Shown here: positions 58,501-64,000 of the stretch, piece by piece
Position numbering within the stretch: position 1 is the first letter of the stretch
Layout of the letters: each line of letters opens with the position of its first letter
Assembly: GCA_025201765.1 (NCBI GenBank)
Contig: MU623401.1
Location: 1-64,000, forward strand
Source of the DNA: Daldinia sp. FL1419
Lineage: Eukaryota; Ascomycota; Sordariomycetes; Xylariales; Hypoxylaceae
Length of the DNA: 64,000 nucleotides
Direction of reading: 5' to 3'
The notes under the pieces: generated by a model
Seen by the model: the letters and a program-made list of their open reading frames with translations, nothing else
The model's database searches: none
What the model was told of the DNA's origin: nothing
Position numbers and translations under genes: made by a program

Positions 58501-58734
58501 TACCCACGGTATGCAAACACGCCCGTTCCCGGAAGAGATCCTCGCGATCCTGGACCACCGAGGAGCTACACACCCGTAGGTTATGAGGGAGGTTACAGGC
58601 GACCTACCACCCAGGACATCCACGAAGCTCAAATACGTGAGCAACAGTCAATATTGCAACAGTCATTAAGGCCTCAGGAGAGGCATAATCTGTACGACCG
58701 ACCGCCGCCTGCGCCCGATAGGTATGGGAGGTAG
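52505..58734 (+). CDS. SNT1: SANT-domain co-repressor, Snt1/NCoR-like
   Basis: Large nuclear scaffold resembling yeast Snt1, a subunit of the Set3 histone deacetylase complex, and animal NCoR/SMRT. Tentative exons 52505-52516, 52570-56511 and 56569-58734 give about 2,039 residues. Order of features: Arg/Asp/Gly-rich N-terminus (about 1-270), disordered Pro/Glu-rich stretch, the conserved pre-SANT block PLPYFDEKPWFKDAAFL and NYDNYLRFTLSNDPVAVKS, first SANT (FTEEETATFEKAYLEFPKQW), basic linker (KKRPRQRKKGGRGKQR), second SANT split by the last intron (YWSVPEANDFPQLLRSFGSD, then VKNFYTRKKDSNDW), and a Pro/Gln-rich tail. The 12-nt first exon uses a weak GTCGTT donor; it is the nearest ATG that splices in frame, and the true start may lie further upstream. 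Coding-like sequence continues beyond the stop (see finding). Confidence 0.85.
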
Positions 58735-59608
58735 GAATACCCATATCAATGAGAGTTGGCGCCGTTACCCAACCGCGAAGACGTAGAATCGCGACAGGTC
58801 AAGCTCGACCAAGGGTATTCGGGTCGTTTCGCCCCGCCACCACCGGCAAGTCGGCCGAGAGCCTCTAAGAGCCCACAAACCCGTGTTTTCTGATCAAACC
58901 CATAAGGTTTAGCTTTGGACGGTGCGGGCAAGTCGGTGCCAGTACAGCCCGATACTCGATCATGTCTTGCCATTGCTTAGACGATGTGAGTATTTGCGGC
59001 TTATTCGCACTTCTTGTTCCAGGTAGCAGAAACTCAAAACTAGACTAGAGCACATTGGTTGTTTGATGATTTTTTTTCTTTTTTCCGTTCTTGGTTCGCA
59101 TTTCGATTCATCGTCTCATCATCCGGCGTAAACGAAATTCCATTGTTGTTTGAGCGACTTGACGACCTGACGTCCACCGGAGGAAATGGATGAGGTCGGG
59201 TGAGGTCGAAGGAGGACGAGAAGGCAGGAAATGGAAGGTAGGCTGGCTCATTTACCGGATCGGCGGGCTGGTCGCGAGAGTGTGTAGCATAAGAAGCATC
59301 ATAAGGGCAGACTTATCTCCCTATCCTTTTTTTATCTTTTTTTCCGAGAAAAGAAAAAACAGTTGTTGGCTTATTGTACATAACGTAACGTAACGTAACG
59401 TAACGTCCGATACTGGTTCCCCGTGATGAATTTGTCGTGTGTATTGCCGTAGCTGTAATAGTCGGGGAAGGAAATGAAGGAAAAGGAAAGAAGAAAAAAA
59501 GAGATGTATATAAAATGAGGCCCAGAAATTCTCTCGAGTTAAATCAAATCGACATCTCGACATATGAAAAGAAGAAATGAAAGCACAGGACTCTGCGATG
59601 TGTGTTGG
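58735..59608. other. 3' flank of SNT1-like gene
   Basis: The first 160 bp keep a coding-like frame behind the stop codon (finding below). The rest shows no gene. A pentamer repeat (TAACG, five copies) occupies 59381-59405. Confidence 0.5.
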
Positions 59609-59949
59609 TTATTGGTTATCAGTATCAGGATCAGAATCAGGGTCGTCGTCGATTACTTCCGGGATGCGCAGAATGTGCATCTGCAACAGTTGAATGTATA
59701 TCAAGATATCTATAGCAATCTCGTTCATATATAACCATGTCGCTGCCACGTCTGGGGCTGCATGTTCGATGAGCTAAGACGGATGGGTTAGTGTTAGGAT
59801 TCGTTAGGGATATTGCATAAGGTAAAGTGAGAAAAAGGGGGGGGCGGTACGTTTGTATAGAACCACTCGTCCCAGAAATCGTCGCTGTCGGGGCCCTGGC
59901 TTGCAGGGTTTTGTAGTGCGGCGAAGTAGGAATGCAGGATAGGATCCAT
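59609..59949 (-). CDS. Small two-exon protein, 87 residues, unknown
   Basis: Exon 1 (59949-59851) starts at an ATG giving MDPILHSYFAALQNPASQ; a 77-bp intron (GTACCG donor, CCTAACACTAACCC branch region, CTTAG acceptor) leads to exon 2 (59773-59609), in frame throughout. The protein has an aromatic, acidic core (DSDDFWDEWFYTNLIEHA), a hydrophobic helix (MNEIAIDILIYIQLLQMHIL), and a strongly acidic end (DDDPDSDPDTDNQ). I do not recognise the family. The orderly splice signals and the sequence character argue for a real gene rather than chance, but no homologue can be checked here. It is flanked by the SNT1-like and ALG2 genes. Confidence 0.55.
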
Positions 59950-60439
59950 GTTCGCGATGGGAAAGGGGGTTGGTTTTGAGGGTTAGACGATAGGAGTTGG
60001 CTAGGTTAGTTAGAAAGTTGGTCGTGTTTGGGGAAGAAATCGCAGATGGAAAAAGGGGATAGGAATACGGAGAATATATAAGGTTGGATGGTAGGAAAAT
60101 GGAAAGGAAGAGACACAATGCTTAAAAGCAATTTGGTCGCAACGGGCCTTAACCCTCCCGTCGTCTCTCCCTGTCAGTCCTTTCGAACTAATCGTCGTGA
60201 GACGAGGGGCGTGAACGGCTTCAAACACAAACAAAGCTTAATGCTGAGGCGTAGAGTTTATTATATAGGGGTATCCATTAAAATTCACTCGCAACTGAGG
60301 GCTCTGGGGTATAAACCCATCAAGCTAAACTCTAGGATCAGACCGAGTCCTATAGTGTATCTACTTAAATATAACCTTGGTTTTCCCTATCGAACCTACC
60401 GGCCTGTTCACGGGGCTACTCGCCACCTCACTTAGACGC
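59950..60439. other. Intergenic between the small gene and ALG2
   Basis: Promoter of the 87-residue gene and 3' flank of ALG2. No gene seen. Confidence 0.5.
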
Positions 60440-61950
60440 TTATACCCTTATAAGACTCCCTAGGACTGCTAGTACAAAACCTACTAAACCCACGGTCCCC
60501 AGTCCCAGCGCCGCCACCGTAGGGCCCCAGGACCAAGTCCTTGGCTTGCTTAACATGTTGACCACAATCTCGTCGAACCGTTTCGCCATATGCTCTTCGC
60601 CGAAATTGCCTTTTACCCGGGAGATACCAGCTTGAGATAAAGCAGCTAGTTCGTTTGGAGAGAGGTGGTTGAGAACTTTATCCATGACTGCAGTCCACGA
60701 GACTACGTCAGAGGGAGAACGCAACCACCCTGTTACGCCCTCAACGACGGTTTCGGTAGGGCCCCCCGTGTCTGCTGCTAGAACGGGAACGCCCGCGAGC
60801 ATGGCTTCGAGGGGCACGATGCCGAAGTGTTCGTTTGCAGGTGTGTATACGAGTAACCGGGCCGAGGATAAAAGCGCGGATTTAAGTAAATTCGGCACTG
60901 AGTGTAAGAATAATACTTCCACGTCGTCGGGGACGTCGAGGGCGGTCAGATGTGTCTTGGCCGTTATGCAGCTTAGACCCAGGGACTCGGATAATTCGAC
61001 GAGTTCCTTGTGATACCCTACATTTTCCGTAACGCGCGGATCATAACCTCCAGCTACCACCAACCGCACCCCTTTCCGAGCATCAGGGCTCAGGCCGGCA
61101 AAGGCGCGGATCGCAAGCGCGATATCCTTCTTGCGCTCGAAGCGGTTTATGCTGAGGAGGAATTTCTTGCCGTTCCAGAGGGGCTTCCCACCCCCATCCC
61201 CCTTTTCATGCGGTCCTTTTTCTTTGGTATCAACGCAAGGATACACAACCTGCAACTCCTTCCCCTTTTCCAACCCAGGCCAAGTCCGTCCCACGACCCC
61301 CCTCGTAAACTTCGAGTTGACAGCAACCGCATCCGCAAAGCTCATGCTCCATTGCTCCCACGCATCGAACGGGACGCGATACGCGCGCTTCCACCACCGC
61401 TGACGACCTTGTGCTAAGAGTAAGTCCGGGAAGTGGCAGTAGAACAGGATGCGGGCGCGCGGATATAGGAGTTGGAGGAGGGGGAGGCCGGCGCTTAACT
61501 GGTCTACGAAGAAAGCTTGGGGTCGCAGCGATTGCAGCTCGGATGTTAGGTATATCTGGAGAATGAGGTGTAGTTGGCGTAGGATGGAGCATAGGATGCT
61601 GAAGCGTGAAAGTATAGACGGGGGGACGATGGAGTTGCCGCGGACGCGGACGTCGAGGGTTCCTAATCCATTATTAGCATTTAGCATTTATCTACTATCT
61701 TATAAAAACACGTATATAATAAATATAGAATTAAATCGAGTAGGCAAATATTGTCCAACCTACCATCCCTCGCCTCATCGAAGCAATGTTTCGGATCGCA
61801 ATGGCTCGTGAAAACCACCACCTTATACCCACGATTCTGCAATCCGACCGCCGCGTCCACAACCAATCTCTCCGCGCCCCCGATCCCCAGGTCCGGGTGC
61901 AAAAACACAATAGTCTTGCTCTCGCTATCCTTTTTCGTTTCTTCCGCCAT
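60440..61950 (-). CDS. ALG2: Alpha-1,3/1,6-mannosyltransferase Alg2
   Basis: GT4 glycosyltransferase at the cytosolic face of the ER that adds the second and third mannoses to the dolichol-linked N-glycan precursor. Exon 1 is 61950-61764, exon 2 starts after a roughly 85-bp AT-rich intron ending ATTAG and runs to 60440. Joined sequence reads FDEARDG then TLDVRVRGNSIVP. Family marks seen: TIVFLHPDLGIGGAERLVVD, VVYPCVDT, LLSINRFERKKDIALAIRAF, and the donor-binding EHFGIVPLEAMLAGVPVLA. A C-terminal hydrophobic segment (TVAALGLGTVGLVGFVLAVL) is the expected membrane anchor. The start at 61950 sits in a strong context (ACCATGGCG); there is no other in-frame ATG upstream. Confidence 0.95.
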
Positions 61951-63157
61951 GGTCGGGAATGGCCACGGCGACAACCATCGGATGAAGTTGACGGAAAGTT
62001 GGGGCTTATTTAGCCTTGTTAAGAACCCGTGGCCCTTATTTTATTTTTTTTAGGGTCGGAGTTTGACATTCCTTCTCCCCGGTTTACGACCTAACCGTAC
62101 TAAATGTACATCCTATTCTTAGGTACGTACAGATCCGGATCCGTACCTATGGACGTATGTAGGTAGGTACCTAATCTTCGTACTTTACCCTTTACTTCAG
62201 CCCTACATGGCCTGATTCCATCCCCCTGCCACCCCACTAATTACCCGCCTACCGCCCCCGCAATGACAAGCACCTGCATTGCACGATGTGGCATTCATGT
62301 GATAGAACACTTGTATCGGATGGAATAGTTACCTATCTATACAAAGAGGTACATGCACATGTTTATACATACTGGAAGTACATCGAACAGTCAAATCAAC
62401 CCTCAATTCTTCACATAAAAACATCACCAACGAATACAAAAGGAAAACACATGATCCAAGTCATAAACTCATGATTTATTTTATCTACTACCATAAGCAC
62501 CATGACCATAACCCTCCCAAACCCCAGCCTCCCTCTAGAAACAAGGAAAACCAGCAGTTACCTGAGGGCAAAAATAAATAAATACCTAGACATCGTGGGT
62601 AGCGTAGACAAGCTAGCTTTCATCTTCATTCTGATATCAACCAACTCTCTCTCTCTCTCTCTCCTGTTTCCCCTCTTCTTTCCTCCTAGTACAACTTAAC
62701 AAACAGCCTTGCTTCTGTCTGTTTTTTTTTTGTCACCGCCGTATTCGTCTAGGCCGGACTAGTAGAAAAGAGGAAGAAAAAAATAAAATAAAAATTAGGC
62801 CACTATCTCACTTCTCTCCCTTCGACTGCTTTTCTCGTATCGCAGGACGCCTCAAACATGCGGGTATGTTAAAAGTTAAAAAAGAGTAAAAAGAGCTTAA
62901 CTAACGGGTAAAAGATAAAAGGAAAAAAAGGGAAAAAGGCCATCACGACTATACGTGGCCTGACCGGACGGACAAAGAAAAAAAGTACCAGTTCGCGGAT
63001 CGATGACCTAGCACACCCGTGCGCCATCCTAGGAAATCCACCCGAAAACTATAAACAGAAAAGCGAAGTTGTACGATCGCTCAAGTTGTTAATGTTGCCG
63101 CCGGCAGGTCGAGAGGTATATCACCTGGAGGCTCGCTAAGGTAATCCAAATTCTCAC
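61951..63157. other. ALG2 promoter and KCS1 3' flank
   Basis: No gene recognised. TAGGTACC-type palindromic words cluster at 62119-62172, and a CT-repeat lies at 62646-62663. A long KCS1 3' UTR is likely. Confidence 0.5.
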
Positions 63158-64000
63158 TCACTCGCTAACCGAATAGTCTTCTTCTTCTTCGTCGTCGTCG
63201 TCCCTATCGCTTTCTTCTACAACTCCGCTTTGTCTGCGCGCCGTGGCTAGCCCCAGCTCGTTGCGTACGTCCTTCTGTATCTTTAAAAAGTATTTCCTAA
63301 GGTTAGCGAGGCCACGTAGGAATCCGCGGTCCGGCTCGTTTGGGTGTTTGGGCGGGCAAGGTTTATTCTCGGCTAGATCTCCAGCTGTGACGCTGTTGGC
63401 AAAGTCGGCCATTTTGAAGTCGATTTCCTTCTTGTTTACCCGGCGTTTCCTAGCATCCCATGCATCTTCGGCGTCTGTGGGGAAGTCGGTAGTAGACTCG
63501 TCGGCGCCCGTATCGTAGCCCTCGTCAGAATTGTCGGCATCATAAAACATCAGCAGACTAGCTGCGTAGAATCGATAACCACGTAACCTACGGATGGTCA
63601 TCTCAAGTTGGTTCAACTTCTGCAAGATCGTGGGTATATGTCTTAAAACACTGCTATAATCCACACCGTCGTAGAGGAACATAGTTAAAGCATTTTGAAA
63701 CTCCGCGCCAGCTTTAAGACTGCGCCCATAGTATTTGTCTTTGAAGACATAAGTCTGAGATTTCGCGTCCCAAGCCTGTAGCCCACAAACTCTAACGCCC
63801 AATTCTCTGGACGTCGTGTTGGCGCATTTGCGCTGCTGCGACTCACGCTTCTTTGGACTGGCGTCTACACCATACTGCCGTGTGCCCATCTTTAAATCCA
63901 TAATGCAAGGACGTTTCATACCAGCAGTAAGGTCCTCCAATAGCAGAAAATATTCAACCCTCGAGTCGCGCTGTGTCTGCGCTTCTTTCGGGTTGATGGG
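63158..64000 (-). CDS. KCS1: Inositol-polyphosphate kinase Kcs1 (C-terminal part, cut by the window edge)
   Basis: IP6 kinase that makes diphosphoinositol phosphates, signalling molecules in phosphate sensing and stress. The visible 280 codons are the 3' end; the frame runs unbroken to base 64000. The IPK signature PxxxDxKxG is seen in PCIMDLKMGTRQYGVDAS. Downstream are VRVCGLQAWDAKSQTYVFKD, the RLRGYRFYAASLLMFYDA segment, and a conserved DFANSVTAG stretch in place of the usual aspartate-phenylalanine-ANS motif. Between them is an acidic insert (DSDEGYDTGADEST). The protein ends with a very acidic tail (DRDDDDEEEEDYSVSE). Fungal Kcs1 is normally over 1,000 residues, so most of the gene, with its N-terminal region, lies beyond the right edge. 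Confidence 0.93.
   Translation of the reverse strand, partial: PINPKEAQTQRDSRVEYFLLLEDLTAGMKRPCIMDLKMGTRQYGVDASPKKRESQQRKCANTTSRELGVRVCGLQAWDAKSQTYVFKDKYYGRSLKAGAEFQNALTMFLYDGVDYSSVLRHIPTILQKLNQLEMTIRRLRGYRFYAASLLMFYDADNSDEGYDTGADESTTDFPTDAEDAWDARKRRVNKKEIDFKMADFANSVTAGDLAENKPCPPKHPNEPDRGFLRGLANLRKYFLKIQKDVRNELGLATARRQSGVVEESDRDDDDEEEEDYSVSE

Noticed and set aside
59381..59405. TAACG repeat as an internal telomere remnant
   Set aside because: Filamentous fungal telomeres are TTAGGG; five copies of a different pentamer are an ordinary microsatellite.

Overview
The window is a piece of a filamentous ascomycete nuclear genome (Pezizomycotina; most likely Sordariomycetes, which is inference). 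The support is direct: genes carry short introns (about 48-80 bp) with GTRNGT donors and CTAAC/CTRAY branch sites, the proteins are fungal (AcuK/AcuM/Rds2-type zinc cluster regulator, Pth11-type receptor, Spo22, Kcs1), and two extremely AT-rich blocks look like repeats degraded by RIP (repeat-induced point mutation). There is nothing prokaryotic: no operons, CRISPR or phage. I rebuilt exon structures by hand; each multi-exon model below keeps frame across all its junctions.

Layout. 1-1,060: AT-rich degenerate block. 1.5-10.97 kb: catabolic genes, namely kynurenine aminotransferase (+), an aldehyde dehydrogenase (-) and xanthine dehydrogenase (+), the last two divergent across a 1.7-kb spacer with several GATA-factor motifs. 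11.7-14 kb: an NmrA-like oxidoreductase, tRNA-Glu(UUC) and a 117-residue DUF3140 protein. 14.6-20.9 kb: the meiotic gene SPO22/ZIP4, interrupted by an in-frame TAG, and a gluconeogenesis-type Zn2Cys6 activator whose zinc cluster is spread over microexons. 20.9-25.5 kb: gene-poor. 25.5-27.8 kb: exocyst SEC6. 28.56-31.3 kb: AT-rich array of diverged repeats, directly abutting a Pth11-like receptor gene (31.3-32.9 kb). 35.1-38.8 kb: a TauD-like dioxygenase and a multi-pass membrane protein. 40.2-50.7 kb: HSF1, the spliceosomal cyclophilin CWC27, deoxyhypusine synthase and an unknown nuclear-type protein. 52.5-58.7 kb: a roughly 2,040-residue SANT protein resembling Snt1/NCoR. 59.6-64 kb: a small unrecognised 87-residue gene, the glycosyltransferase ALG2, and the 3' part of the inositol-polyphosphate kinase gene KCS1, cut by the window edge.

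The genes are mostly unrelated housekeeping functions (splicing, secretion, glycosylation, hypusination, heat shock, meiosis, nitrogen and carbon catabolism), so I do not see a biosynthetic cluster or a new dedicated system. The most notable signals are the in-frame stop in SPO22, an out-of-use coding-like tail behind SNT1, the RIP-like repeat array, and several genes that only appear after splicing very short exons.
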